Source: Rosistilla ulvae (GTDB lineage Bacteria; Planctomycetota; Planctomycetia; Pirellulales; Pirellulaceae). From it: a stretch of DNA of 64,000 nt. The notes beneath the pieces are model-generated. The model was not told where the DNA came from, did not search any database, and saw nothing but the letters and a program-made list of their open reading frames with translations. The position numbers and the translations under genes were made by a program. Location: assembly GCF_007741475.1 (NCBI RefSeq), contig NZ_CP036261.1:1550001-1614000 (forward strand), given 5' to 3'. Numbering within the stretch: position 1 is the stretch's first letter; every line of letters starts with the position of its first letter. Positions 27,517 through 36,692 of this stretch are shown one piece after another.

Positions 27517-28638
27517 TTACAGCGGGCGGACCCAGATGTTTCGATAGCGAACTGGGTTGCCGTGATCTTGCAGCATGATCGAACCGCCCGGCGGGTGTTC
27601 GCTGTATTTCGAATTGGCGCGGCCGGTGGGGCCGGTCAGTTCGCGGTGGTGATGCAGCAGCACGCCATTGTGGAAGACGGTCACGTAGGCCGGTTTGGCG
27701 AGTTTGCCTTCGGCGTCGAATTCAGGCATCTCGTAGATCACGTCATACGCTTGCCATTCACCTGGCGGGAGAGTTGCGTTGACCGCTGGCGGGAACTGGC
27801 CGTAGACGGCGCCGGCTTGGCCGTCGGCGTAGGTTCGGTTGTTGTAGGAATCAAGGACTTGGATCTCGAACGCCCCCCAAAGTTTGATCCCGCTGTTGCC
27901 ACGTCCCTGCCCGTCTCCGGAGACTTTTTTTGGCGCAGCCCATTCGATGTGCAACTGGCAGCTGCCGACGTTATCGAGCGAGCAGAGGTAACCGGTGCCG
28001 CGGGTTGCTTCCATGTACCCATCCTTCACGGTCCAGCGGGCGGGCACGTATTGGCCTGGTGCCTTGCGGTCTTGGTGCCCCCAGTTCGACAGATCGGTTC
28101 CATCGAACAGTACAATCGCATCGCTAGGCGGTGCCGCGGGGGAGTCCTCTCCCGGGGTGACAGTTCGCGGGCGTGGACGCAGCAGGTCGTGAACTCGCCA
28201 AGGTTGCCCGGGCAGACGCTGCGTATGGGTGTAGCCGATCGGTACCATCGCTTTGGCTGGCTCCGCTTTGGCTGGCTCCGCTTTGGCTGGCTCCGCTTTG
28301 GCTGGCTCCGCTTTGGCTGGCTCCGCTTTGGCTGGCTCCGCTTTGGCTGGCTCCGCTTTGGCTGGCTTGGGTTTTTCGGGAGCCTCCTTTTTGTCTTCCG
28401 GCTGCTTGGTTGGCTCCGGCTTCTTTTCCGGTGGCTGCACCTTGGGTTGTGGTTCCGTAGGTTTGTCCACTCCCTTTTCGGCGGGCTTCTCTGTCTCTGC
28501 GGCTGGCTGCTCGCTGGGCTTTGTTTCGGCAGCAGCTGGTTTGTCGTTAGGCGTGCTTTTGTCTTGACCAATCGCAAACGCAGAGGTTGCAAAGACGAGG
28601 CACAGGCAGAGGAGCGAATGAGGCATGGGGTACGTCAT
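27517..28638 (-). CDS. Secreted DUF1080 (3-keto-disaccharide hydrolase-like) protein with AEPAK repeats
   Basis: The product is 373 residues from the ATG at 28636-28638; ATG 28624-28626 is also possible. A signal peptide (SLLCLCLVFATSAFA) is followed by about 110 low-complexity residues rich in Lys, Pro, Glu and Ala, including eight near-perfect AEPAK units at about 105-145. The C-terminal DUF1080 domain (about 190-373) reads FDGTDLSNWG, WTVKDGYMEA, RGNSGIKLWG-FEIQVLDSY, ADGQAGAVYGQ, GEWQAYDVIY and FHNGVLLHHH. This concanavalin-like fold occurs in very many planctomycete proteins and has been linked to 3-keto-glycoside hydrolysis. The charged repeat probably acts as a cell-wall spacer. It is convergent with recJ. 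Confidence 0.9.
   Translation of the reverse strand: MTYPMPHSLLCLCLVFATSAFAIGQDKSTPNDKPAAAETKPSEQPAAETEKPAEKGVDKPTEPQPKVQPPEKKPEPTKQPEDKKEAPEKPKPAKAEPAKAEPAKAEPAKAEPAKAEPAKAEPAKAEPAKAMVPIGYTHTQRLPGQPWRVHDLLRPRPRTVTPGEDSPAAPPSDAIVLFDGTDLSNWGHQDRKAPGQYVPARWTVKDGYMEATRGTGYLCSLDNVGSCQLHIEWAAPKKVSGDGQGRGNSGIKLWGAFEIQVLDSYNNRTYADGQAGAVYGQFPPAVNATLPPGEWQAYDVIYEMPEFDAEGKLAKPAYVTVFHNGVLLHHHRELTGPTGRANSKYSEHPPGGSIMLQDHGNPVRYRNIWVRPL
28250..28369. repeat. Eight perfect 15-bp tandem repeats inside the DUF1080 gene
   Basis: The unit gctttggctggctcc starts at 28250 and recurs every 15 bases up to 28355. It encodes AEPAK repeats on the minus strand. The unit length is a multiple of three, so slippage would change the linker length without a frameshift. 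Confidence 0.95.
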
Positions 28639-28685
28639 GTTGTGAAGGATGGATGCGGTCGGTGGGCCGCGATGGGGCAGGACGA

Positions 28686-28714
28686 CAACCAGCACGGCGG
28701 TTCCGTGCTGGTTG
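28686..28714 (-). terminator. Hairpin after the HEAT-repeat gene
   Basis: A perfect 12-base stem (28686-28697 with 28703-28714, caaccagcacgg/ccgtgctggttg) and five-base loop lie 14 bases past the HEAT gene stop. The T-run is weak on the minus strand, so the downstream DUF1080 gene may still be partly read through. Confidence 0.6.
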
Positions 28715-28728
28715 GGTGTTCCGGAAGG

Positions 28729-30411
28729 CTATTTGCCTTGGATCGCTTCGGCCGCTTCGGCGGCGGCTTGGCGAACCATGGGGCTCTCGTCGCTGCTGAG
28801 TGCATTCAGGTCGTCGACCGATCCTTGAGCAGCTTGGCCCAGCGTGCCCAGTGTTCGGGCGGCTTCTAGGCGGACGAATTCATTCTCGTGCTGTAGAGCT
28901 TGGGTCAGCAGGGGAACGGCTTGGGCGATCAACTTGGGGTCACCAGGTTGCAGCTTCAGCAGCGACCATGCGGCCGACAGTTGTAAAAACGGATCGTCGC
29001 AGCCGAGGCGTTGGGTCAGTTCGGTCAACACGTTTTGCGCGTCCGACCCGATGCTGCCCAGGGCATAACATGCACTGTAGCGAACGCGGCGGTTCTCGTT
29101 GGAAAGTTCAGCGACCAGGACGTCGCTGGCTGGCTTGGCCGCCGAGCCGATGGCGGCCAGGGCGAACGCGATTTCGCGGACTTGTTCGGGATCATCGCTC
29201 GATTTCATCGCAGCGATTAGGTCGGGAACAAGTGGTGCCGCGTTGGGGCCGAGTCGGCGTGCCAGTTCGATTCCCAGTGGGCGGAGCGCGTTGTTGGTTA
29301 GGCTCGTTTTGATCACCCCTACCGCCGCGGTTCCTTTGGAGGCCAGGACGTCGACAACCTGCGAGATGACCGCTGGTTCACTGTCTTGCAGTGCCTTGGT
29401 CATCGCTTGGATCACCTCGGGGCTCGGTCCGTCGGGGCCTGGTTTGATGTCGCCCAGGGCGCGGATGGCCAGGTGGCGAATTCGAGGCTGCTCGGAAGAC
29501 AGGCCGGCGATGATGGCGGTCAAAGCTTGCGGGCGCTTGGCGGTTTCAGGAGCCAGGGTCAACAGGCTCCATCCGGCCAGCAGTTTCAGTTCGACATCGC
29601 TCGCGTCGTCCAGCGTCGCTTCCAGCGCGGCGGCTCCTGTTGTCGGTTGTGGGTATTGGCTCAAGGCAAAACAGGCGGCATATTTGCCGGCCATCGGCGC
29701 GTCGCCTCGTAGGACTTTGACCAAGCCAGGAACGATCTTCTCGCCATCGCCTTGAACTTTGCCAACCGCAATGATCGCTTGCAGTTGGACTTCGGGTTGC
29801 GCGTGGTCGATCAATTCCATCAACTCAGGCGTTAATTCCGCCGCCTGTGGGCCGAGTTCGCTGACAACCAGCAATGCCCAGTAGGCTGCTTCCGGATGGG
29901 AGAGCGTTTCGCGAAGCGTGGGGACTGCTTCGCTGCCCAGGTCGGCCATCGAATGGATCACATGCATGATCGCTTCGGGGTCGCTGCTTTGCAGAGTCTT
30001 GGCCCAGATAGGCAGCGTCAGTTCGCGCGGTGCCTTGATGCGGACCAATGCTTTGATAACAGCGTTGCGGACGGTTGGGTCTTTGTCCATCGCGTGCTGG
30101 ATCAGTGCTTTTGCTGCTTCCGCGTTGCCATCGGCCAGGTAACCCAGAGCGTAAGCCGAACGGGCTCGCACGGCAGGCTTGTCGGAATCGAGCAGCTTGA
30201 CCAGGCCGGCGATTGCGGTTGCCCGCGCTGCGCCATCCGGGGCGCTGGCCAGCGATTTGAGCGCAGCCTTTTGTTGTTCAGCACTTCCGCCCCGCAGTTG
30301 TTGCAGCAGTGCTGGGATGTCGTTGGTTTGGGCGTGAGCGAGGTTGGACAACGCTGTCTGAGATATCATCAAAGCCAATAGGAATTGGCAGGTTCGGAAG
30401 GCGATCGACAT
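28729..30411 (-). CDS. Secreted HEAT-repeat protein
   Basis: The product is 560 residues with a signal peptide (MSIAFRTCQFLLALMISQTALSNLAHA). Nearly the whole mature part is built of about 35-45 residue helical repeats with the HEAT/PBS-lyase pattern, for example AVRARSAYALGYLADG, TVRNAVIKALVRI, RIRHLAIRALGDI, RVRYSACYALGSIG, FVRLEAARTLGTLG and MVRQAAAEAAEAI. Such solenoids usually bind proteins; no catalytic domain is visible. It follows the 225-aa secreted-protein gene by about 70 bases on the same strand and ends at a hairpin. Its role, probably periplasmic or paryphoplasmic, is unknown. Confidence 0.92.
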   Translation of the reverse strand: MSIAFRTCQFLLALMISQTALSNLAHAQTNDIPALLQQLRGGSAEQQKAALKSLASAPDGAARATAIAGLVKLLDSDKPAVRARSAYALGYLADGNAEAAKALIQHAMDKDPTVRNAVIKALVRIKAPRELTLPIWAKTLQSSDPEAIMHVIHSMADLGSEAVPTLRETLSHPEAAYWALLVVSELGPQAAELTPELMELIDHAQPEVQLQAIIAVGKVQGDGEKIVPGLVKVLRGDAPMAGKYAACFALSQYPQPTTGAAALEATLDDASDVELKLLAGWSLLTLAPETAKRPQALTAIIAGLSSEQPRIRHLAIRALGDIKPGPDGPSPEVIQAMTKALQDSEPAVISQVVDVLASKGTAAVGVIKTSLTNNALRPLGIELARRLGPNAAPLVPDLIAAMKSSDDPEQVREIAFALAAIGSAAKPASDVLVAELSNENRRVRYSACYALGSIGSDAQNVLTELTQRLGCDDPFLQLSAAWSLLKLQPGDPKLIAQAVPLLTQALQHENEFVRLEAARTLGTLGQAAQGSVDDLNALSSDESPMVRQAAAEAAEAIQGK

Positions 30412-30481
30412 AATATGGACTCAGGAATCGAAAAGGGGGAAACCGCTGTGGAAGGGAACGCAGTGCGAGTGGCTGACGATT

Positions 30482-31132
30482 TCAGCTAGCCGCTTGTCGG
30501 GCTAGATAAGAAAGGCTTTTAATAAATGCCTTGGCTTGGGAAACTTCCTGCATTGGTAAAGTGTCCAGTTCCGCGCCCACTTGTTTGTCCAGGACTTCGC
30601 ACAACCGTGCTATCTCGAAGTAAGCTGTCGGTTCCAGGCGGCCATCGGGGCTGCGTTCTTGCATCAGTTGCTCGATGCGTCGGCGGGTGCCGTTCATGAT
30701 GGGCTGCATCGCTGCCAGCGGCCAATGGATCTCACCCGTCTTAGGGTTGTATTGGCTTTCGGACAGCGGCTTGGGACGCTTCATGTCCGCCAGGCGATGG
30801 ACCTGTTCGGGCGTGACCTGTTTGCGGTCGTAATTCTTCGCCTCTTCGCGGATTCGGCGCTTTTCGTAATAGGTTTCCGCGTATTTCACGCGGTTGTCCA
30901 ATTGCATCGAACGGGCCTGTTCCACGTTGATCGCTGCTTCGGAGTTTTGCAGGTTGGCATACCCGCTAGAGCGGACCAAGTCGGCCATGCCTGCCATTTC
31001 GCTACCAGCGATCGTCGATCCGGCACCGCTATAGTTGACACCACCATAGGGATAAGGAGGGTACGGATACTGGGCCAGCGCCGGGGTGACCGTTGCGGCT
31101 AGGAGGGCAACGGTGAGGAGGAATCGCGACAT
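30482..31132 (-). CDS. Small secreted protein, function unknown
   Basis: The product is 216 residues from the ATG at 31130-31132, which begins a clean signal peptide (MSRFLLTVALLAATVTPALA, cleavage after 20). A TTG nine codons upstream is less likely. The mature N-terminus is Tyr/Pro-rich (QYPYPPYPYGG), followed by a mostly helical, charged segment (ARSMQLDNRVKYAETYYEKRRIREEAKNYDRKQ) and LADMKRPKPLSESQYNPKTGEIHWP, a block I have the impression of seeing in other planctomycete secreted proteins. No catalytic motif is evident. Its neighbour downstream is the HEAT protein. Confidence 0.8.
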   Translation of the reverse strand: MSRFLLTVALLAATVTPALAQYPYPPYPYGGVNYSGAGSTIAGSEMAGMADLVRSSGYANLQNSEAAINVEQARSMQLDNRVKYAETYYEKRRIREEAKNYDRKQVTPEQVHRLADMKRPKPLSESQYNPKTGEIHWPLAAMQPIMNGTRRRIEQLMQERSPDGRLEPTAYFEIARLCEVLDKQVGAELDTLPMQEVSQAKAFIKSLSYLARQAAS

Positions 31133-31360
31133 GAGGGGGCATTCTTTTGTAAGGTTCAAAAACGCAATCGATCTCTAAATCTTAGACACAATTTCAGACT
31201 ATTCAATCGTTATGCGTTTACCAAACGGTTCGAAGGGGTTGGCGAAAAAAAAAGACGCCTACCGGTCCGTAATTTGCCGGCTGTGTATATCATGCGGGTC
31301 GTGATCGGGGCTCGGCCCTGCAAACACCTCAACCGCCTACCCAGCCTCGGACAGTCCTCA

Positions 31361-32272
31361 ATGGAACAGAGCTTTTTAGCATGGCTACGTGGCCGCCAAC
31401 GTTCACTACCTCAAGTTGCTGTCGGGATCGGTGATGATGCCGCAGTCGTCGATTGGCCGCATTCGCGACAGTTGGTCACTAGCGTCGATACAATTGTCGA
31501 TGGTGTCGACTTCCTGCTCGACCAGCATTCCCTGGCAGCGATCGGGCACAAGGCGCTGGCGGTCAATCTGAGCGACATGGCTGCCATGGCCGCCGATCCG
31601 GTCGCGGCGTTGGTCGCGATCTCTCTGTCAAACGAAAATGCGACCCAGACGGCGGCGGGAATTTACGAAGGAATCTTGGAGACGGCAGCCGAGTTTGGGG
31701 TCGCGATCAGCGGTGGGGACATCACTTGCTACGATGGCCCGTTGGCTATTTCGATCACAATCATCGGCCAGTCGGAGCCGCAAAAGGCTTGGTTGCGCAG
31801 TGGTGCGTTGCCCGACGACGTTCTCCTTGTCAGCGGTTCGTTGGGGGGAAGCATTCTGCAAAAACACCTGGCGTTCACCCCACGGGTTCGTCTGGCGCAA
31901 CAGTTGCGCGACCGCTTTAAGGTCAATGCAGCGATCGATATCAGCGATGGGCTGCTGTTGGATCTGGACCGGTTGTGCGCCGCCAGCGGGTGCGGGATCG
32001 AATTGGAGTTGGATAAGATTCCAGTCTCGGAAGACGCTCTGGCCCTGGGGGAGCAGAAGGGGAGCGAGCCGTTGGAGCATGCCCTTGGCGACGGCGAGGA
32101 CTACGAACTGCTTCTCAGTTGTTCGGCAGATCAGGCCGCGGAGATTCTAAACGCCGACCTCGGCGTGCCACTGACTGCCATCGGCACCATGACCAGTCGG
32201 ACCGGCTTGTGGTCCAAATTGCCCAATAAGCTGATTCGTTTGTCGCCGCGTGGCTTTGTTCACGGGGGCTGA
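31361..32272 (+). CDS. thiL: Thiamine-monophosphate kinase
   Basis: The product is 303 residues from the ATG at 31361; an upstream in-frame extension to 31274 is not conserved in style. ThiL phosphorylates thiamine monophosphate with ATP to give the cofactor thiamine diphosphate. Motifs are VGIGDDAAVVD (Asp25, Asp26 metal ligands), TSVDTIVDGVDF, IGHKALAVNLSDMAAMAADP, ISGGDITCYDGPLAISITIIG, AAIDISDGLLLDLDRLC and LGDGEDYELLLSC near 240. All Asp motifs are intact and the length is normal. It is divergent from the secreted protein at 30482 and has no thi neighbours here. Confidence 0.96.
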   Translation: MEQSFLAWLRGRQRSLPQVAVGIGDDAAVVDWPHSRQLVTSVDTIVDGVDFLLDQHSLAAIGHKALAVNLSDMAAMAADPVAALVAISLSNENATQTAAGIYEGILETAAEFGVAISGGDITCYDGPLAISITIIGQSEPQKAWLRSGALPDDVLLVSGSLGGSILQKHLAFTPRVRLAQQLRDRFKVNAAIDISDGLLLDLDRLCAASGCGIELELDKIPVSEDALALGEQKGSEPLEHALGDGEDYELLLSCSADQAAEILNADLGVPLTAIGTMTSRTGLWSKLPNKLIRLSPRGFVHGG

Positions 32273-32508
32273 TCGGGGCCGTCGCCTCTTTCTCGCGCGT
32301 TTGTGTTTAGGACGTTTGGCGCCCTAGCGAAGCGATGTCTGTCTGTTAAAGCGGACCAATGCGCGAAGCCGGAACTTCTGTAATGATCGTGCGGCTTGCT
32401 CGATCTGGGGGGCTGTAACGGGAGCGAACCGCGGAATGTCGTTTGCATTTCGCCGTTCGTCTCGCAAACTTGGGCATCATTTGCCCCAGCAGCACACCGG
32501 AGAATCTT

Positions 32509-32739
32509 GTGCGACACTTTCAGCTTGCGTTTCTGGCTTTCGCTCTCACGTCCTTGACTGGCTGCAGCGTCATCGGCGGCATCGAGCAGTGGAAGTGCGA
32601 CCACCTTGGGATGTGCCACTTCGGCATCCGCCCTACACCGACCCACGCTCCGTCACCATGTTTGGAGCCGTCGCCGTGTGGGGGGCAGTCTTGCCAGTCG
32701 CAGCTCCATCAGCCGACGTTGGCTGTTCCGCAGATCTGA
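32509..32739 (+). CDS. Small Cys-rich lipoprotein, function unknown
   Basis: The product is 76 residues starting at GTG 32509, with GGAG 7 bases upstream. The N-terminus is a lipoprotein signal (RHFQLAFLAFALTSLTGC, lipobox LTGC near residue 19). The mature part has five further Cys and many Pro (CDHLGMC, PSPCLEPSPCGGQSCQSQ), suggesting disulphides in a small exported peptide. An upstream ATG at 32443 would bury the signal sequence. I know no family for it. It sits alone, 236 bases after thiL. Confidence 0.6.
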   Translation: MRHFQLAFLAFALTSLTGCSVIGGIEQWKCDHLGMCHFGIRPTPTHAPSPCLEPSPCGGQSCQSQLHQPTLAVPQI

Positions 32740-33272
32740 TTCTGTCCGGATTCGTAGTTTCCTCGATGAAGTGCAGTGGCGCTTCATCGTTTGCCGATCT
32801 CGCCGCCGTGGCAACTCTTCTGCCTGGTGGCGGGGCGCGACCCCGCGCAAGCCGCAGCTCACTCTGGAGCTTCGGCGATGAATCGCCAGCCGGTCGCATT
32901 CTCTGGCGATCGAGCAGGGCCAGCTTGCCCTGTGTCAGCTTCTAGAACGCGGCTGCTCTTGTGGTTTCGCGAGCTGGCCGCCCGGCCGAATCGATGTCGA
33001 ACGGCAACGGCTCGCGGTTTGCATGGTTGAGCCGGACGCTCGAGGCGTGCCAGACCTGATGCTTCCATGGAGATATGGAAGTCAAGGGACTGACTTAATC
33101 CCGAGGGGGGATGCTGGGCCGATGCAGCAGGCAACGTAAAACCGAGCCATCTGCGGGTGCCGCACGGCTTGTGGTTTCACAGGAACGCGATGCGTTCAAC
33201 TGAATTGCTGGATCCCGACGAGCGACTGCTCGACGGCGGATCTCCGTGCCGTGTAGCCCGGCGAGGCGGGGA
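32740..33272. other. Gene-poor stretch before rpsT
   Basis: About 530 bases with many short overlapping frames on both strands, none with a signal peptide, motif or ribosome-binding site. I see no convincing gene or RNA here. Confidence 0.4.
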
Positions 33273-33548
33273 TTAAGCAGTCTGCAGTTTGGCAGTCTTG
33301 ATCAGGTGTTGCAGGCGGCTTTTGGTGCGTGCAGCGGCGTTGCGATGAATGATGTTCTTCGCACCGGCGCGATCCAAACGCTTGGCAGCAAGGCGGAACT
33401 GTTCTTCAGCAGCGCTAAAGTCACCAGCTTGTACCGATTCGCGGACCTTGCGGATTTGATTGCGCATCGCGGTCTTGATCGCTTTGTTGCGGTCGCGGCG
33501 GACAAAGCTCTGGCGGAGACGTTTTTTAGCACCTTCGGAATTTGGCAT
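33273..33548 (-). CDS. rpsT: 30S ribosomal protein bS20
   Basis: The product is 91 residues from the ATG at 33546-33548 (MPNSEGAKKRLRQSFVRRDRNK). The typical S20 features are here: an N-terminal Ser/Lys-rich stretch that contacts 16S rRNA, long basic helices (IKTAMRNQIRKVRESVQ), and the C-terminal GAKNIIHRNAAARTKSRLQH. Length is slightly over the E. coli protein (87). It is divergent from cobA-hemD, with about 70 bases between. Confidence 0.97.
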   Translation of the reverse strand: MPNSEGAKKRLRQSFVRRDRNKAIKTAMRNQIRKVRESVQAGDFSAAEEQFRLAAKRLDRAGAKNIIHRNAAARTKSRLQHLIKTAKLQTA

Positions 33549-33616
33549 TCGTTGTTCCCTATACAAATCTCGTAGTAATTGATGCAATAGGAGCAGTTTG
33601 AGGACAGCGGGCCAAA

Positions 33617-35164
33617 ATGTCTAGCCCAAAGTCACCGTTTCACCCCTTCGAACGACCGATTCATTCGGCGACCCGTATGCTAGGCCATGTATATTTGATC
33701 GGAGCCGGTCCGGGCGATCCTCAGTTGATTACGCTGCGGGGGGTCCAATGTCTGAAAAAAGCGGATGTCGTACTGTACGACGGGCTGGTAAATCCGCAAT
33801 TGTTGGTCCATGCGGCCGATGCTGAATTGGTTTGCGTTGGCAAGCACGGCCAGCAACGGATCTGGACCCAGGACGAAATCCAGGAGGAAATGCTACGTAT
33901 GGCACGGCAAGGGCGAATCGTCGCTCGGCTCAAAGGGGGCGATCCCGCTGTCTTTGCTCGGGGGGCCGAGGAGACGGCTGCCTTGTCCGAGGCGGGGATC
34001 TCGTTCGAAGTCGTCCCCGGGATCACGGCTGCCTTGGCTGCGGGCAGCTTTACCGGTATTCCGATTACGCATCGCCACCACGCATCGGCCGTTGCGTTGG
34101 TGACCGGGCACCAGAAAGACAACGACGCGACCGATCTCGATTGGAATGCGTTGGCCAAGTTCCCCGGCACGTTGGTCATCTACATGGGCGTCACCACCGC
34201 CCAGACTTGGACCCAGGCTTTGATCGACGGCGGCAAACCGGCCGATACCCCTGCGGCGATCGTGCGCCGATGTACCTGGTCTGACCAACAGGTCTTCCGC
34301 TGCACCTTGGGCGAGATCGCGCTGCGGCTATCCCCCGCCAGCAAGATCCGGCCCCCTGCTATCGTGATCGTCGGCCCGGTAGCCGACCTGCCCGAGCAGC
34401 TCGATTGGTTCGACCACCGTCCCTTGTCCGGCCAACGCATTCTGGTCACCCGCCCCGATGGACAGGCCGGTGAGTTGGGCGACGCGCTTCGCGAACTGGG
34501 GGCCGATCCGCTGTATCAGCCCGCCATCGAGATCGTTCCGCCGCCAGATTGGTCCGACGTCGATGCCACTATTTCGCAGCTGGGCGAGGTCGACTGGATC
34601 GTTTTCAGTAGCCGCAATGGCGTCCAGTTTTACCTCGACCGGATCCTGAGGCTCGGCCACGACATGCGGCTGCTGGGGGGGGGGCAGATCGCCGCAGTGG
34701 GCGACCGGACGGCCGAGGCACTGCAGGGATATGGATTGCGAGCCGACCTCGTGCCGGCTGATTTCGAAGCGGAATCGCTGGCCGCGTCGCTGTCGCCGCA
34801 GGCTGCTGGAAAGCAGGTCCTGTCGGTTCGGGCCAGTCGAGGACGCGACGTTTTGCGGCAGCATCTAGCCGATGCCGGGGCGAGCGTCCGCGAGGTCGTA
34901 GCCTACCAGAATCGTGATGTGATCGATGCGGATGCCAAGATCCGCCAGCAGATGGCGGACGGGCAGATCGATTGGACCACGGTCACCAGCAGTGCGATCG
35001 CTCGTTCGCTGGTGCAGATGTTTGGCGAATCGCTGCATCAGACCAAGTTGGCCAGCTTGAGTCCGGTCACCTCGCAAACGCTGAAGGGCCTCGGGTTTTC
35101 GGTCGCCTGCGAAGCGGAGCATTACACGATCGATGGCCTGGTCAAAGCGATTGCCCAGGTCTGA
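33617..35164 (+). CDS. Fused uroporphyrinogen-III C-methyltransferase / uroporphyrinogen-III synthase
   Basis: The frame gives 515 residues from the ATG at 33617. The conserved part begins at the ATG 33677 (MLGHVYLIGAGPGDP), which may be the true start. Residues about 22-260 are a full SUMT/CobA domain: GAGPGDPQLITLRG, DVVLYDGLVN, RLKGGDPAVFARGAEE and GIPITHRHHASAVALVTGHQ. Residues about 270-515 are HemD-like: RILVTRPDGQAGELGDALRELG, WIVFSSRNGVQFYLDR and VTSSAIARSLVQMFG. The fused protein cyclises hydroxymethylbilane to uroporphyrinogen III and methylates it to precorrin-2, feeding siroheme or cobalamin synthesis. Such fusions are known in several bacterial phyla. Confidence 0.95.
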   Translation: MSSPKSPFHPFERPIHSATRMLGHVYLIGAGPGDPQLITLRGVQCLKKADVVLYDGLVNPQLLVHAADAELVCVGKHGQQRIWTQDEIQEEMLRMARQGRIVARLKGGDPAVFARGAEETAALSEAGISFEVVPGITAALAAGSFTGIPITHRHHASAVALVTGHQKDNDATDLDWNALAKFPGTLVIYMGVTTAQTWTQALIDGGKPADTPAAIVRRCTWSDQQVFRCTLGEIALRLSPASKIRPPAIVIVGPVADLPEQLDWFDHRPLSGQRILVTRPDGQAGELGDALRELGADPLYQPAIEIVPPPDWSDVDATISQLGEVDWIVFSSRNGVQFYLDRILRLGHDMRLLGGGQIAAVGDRTAEALQGYGLRADLVPADFEAESLAASLSPQAAGKQVLSVRASRGRDVLRQHLADAGASVREVVAYQNRDVIDADAKIRQQMADGQIDWTTVTSSAIARSLVQMFGESLHQTKLASLSPVTSQTLKGLGFSVACEAEHYTIDGLVKAIAQV

Positions 35165-35312
35165 TGGGGGCGGCCGGTTCCCTGCTTCTCCGGCCCGATA
35201 AAGCAACTTTGCCTCGGATATCACGAGGTGGCTGGATTCACCGTCCAGGCAGTCTCCAGGGGCGTCGCGCTGCGGCGCAATTGTTTCAGGCTTCGCGCGG
35301 ACTGCGGTCTTC

Positions 35313-36116
35313 TTAGCCCTTTTTGACGCCGACCCCGTCGGGCAAGGTCCCGTCGGCGACTTCGTTTTCCCATTCGTCCATCAGTGGCCACTCATTGGCT
35401 AAGGTGCCAAAGTCCGCCATCTTGAGGTAACTGCGAAGCCGATCGATCGTTCGGTTGAGCATCTCGTTATCCTTGCGGAAGATCGGCCCGTGGCTTGGCA
35501 GCAGCCAGACGACGTCGCTGTCGCGGATTCGTTCCAGCGACTTAATGAAGTCGTTGATGTTGCTGCCGTGATGGGCGTCGATCGCCCCCACGCAGCCATC
35601 GCGATAGATGTTGTCGCCGCTGAACAGAACATCGCCCAGGCGGAATGACAGTTGGCTGTCGGTGTGCCCCGGCGTGTGCCAGACCTCCAGTTCGAGATTG
35701 CCGATCCGGATCGTGTCGCCATCGTTGATTTGGTGTTCGATCTCGACCGGGGGCATGTCCAGGTGGATGTTTTGGGCCTTGATTTCTGCAAACGTGGTCA
35801 ATTTGTCGCCGGTCTGCAGCGCTTCGACGGCCAGCGGATGGGACGTGACCGAGGTCCGCAGCATCTGCTTCGCTTTGGCTAGCCCTTGGATGTGGTCGAC
35901 GTCCGCATGAGTTGCGATCAGCGTCTTGCATTTCGACAATGGGAAATCGAGTTGGCGGATCAGTTCGACAAACTCATCGACCGTCTCCTCATAGCCGATA
36001 TCGATCAGCGTCCATTCCCCCTGGTCGTGGACCAAGTAGACGTTGCAGCCGAGCACTTCGCCCGCCTGGTAATTCAGTTCGATAACGCCCGGAAAGAGGG
36101 TTTTGTGGGGCAACAT
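35313..36116 (-). CDS. MBL-fold metallo-hydrolase
   Basis: The product is 267 residues, soluble. The metallo-beta-lactamase fold motif is [11 protein letters not shown] (HxDxDH at about 70-75; the usual HxHxDH with the second His replaced by Asp), with further ligands in [15 protein letters not shown] (about 146) and [11 protein letters not shown] (about 168). LLPSHGP near 213 completes the site. The lactamase_B superfamily includes glyoxalase II, lactonases and sulfur dioxygenases; nothing here decides between them. The ATG at 36114-36116 is preceded by an AT-rich region with A-runs. It is convergent with cobA-hemD, with no operon partner. Confidence 0.88.
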   Translation of the reverse strand: MLPHKTLFPGVIELNYQAGEVLGCNVYLVHDQGEWTLIDIGYEETVDEFVELIRQLDFPLSKCKTLIATHADVDHIQGLAKAKQMLRTSVTSHPLAVEALQTGDKLTTFAEIKAQNIHLDMPPVEIEHQINDGDTIRIGNLELEVWHTPGHTDSQLSFRLGDVLFSGDNIYRDGCVGAIDAHHGSNINDFIKSLERIRDSDVVWLLPSHGPIFRKDNEMLNRTIDRLRSYLKMADFGTLANEWPLMDEWENEVADGTLPDGVGVKKG

Positions 36117-36692
36117 TCGTCTGTTCGTGGCCTGAATAAAAAGGAAAAATTGTTTCCCTTAATTCTAGGCGGGAAGAACCGAATGCAACAGATGCGGGCC
36201 GACCGATTTCCGTGCTCCCCGCTATGCTGCCCTTAGCGCTCCAAAACAGCTGAGGCGAACGTCTGATTGGTTTCCGGTTGTGGTTTCCCGTTCATGCCGT
36301 TTCGTTTCAACCGCATGCACCCGACGCCAGGGCTGCGAGGAACGCCAGGCGAGTCGCAGTAGGTTTGGCTCCGAAGCGCTCGCTGTGCCAGTGCCGCAGG
36401 CGACTTGTGTGTGCGTCGGTGGTGGCCGGAAGTCGGGGTGGGCCGGTTTTGCAAGGCGGAGGGGGCCCATCGATAGGCGATAGCGTTCGGTCCTTTGGGG
36501 AATCGTGAGCTATCGCTGGGCGGCTGATTTGACTAAATGTAAAAAATGAAATAGGCCAGCTGCGTTGATGCCCACGCCATCCCCAGGTGGGAAATAAGAT
36601 ATAGTCAACAATGGGATGGTTGTCAGTGTCGCCGTTCCGGAATCGTGGGCCGCCAATTCCAGAGTTTTAGAGCGTTAGAGAGAGTGATATTG
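36117..36692. other. Gene-free stretch before the metzincin gene
   Basis: About 575 bases. Frames on both strands around 36222-36508 overlap each other and have no signal or family resemblance. It should hold the promoters of the divergent MBL and metzincin genes. Nothing else is recognisable. Confidence 0.4.

Noticed and set aside
36222-36508. Several 70-80 residue frames on both strands
   Set aside because: They overlap each other, lack start signals and have random-looking composition.
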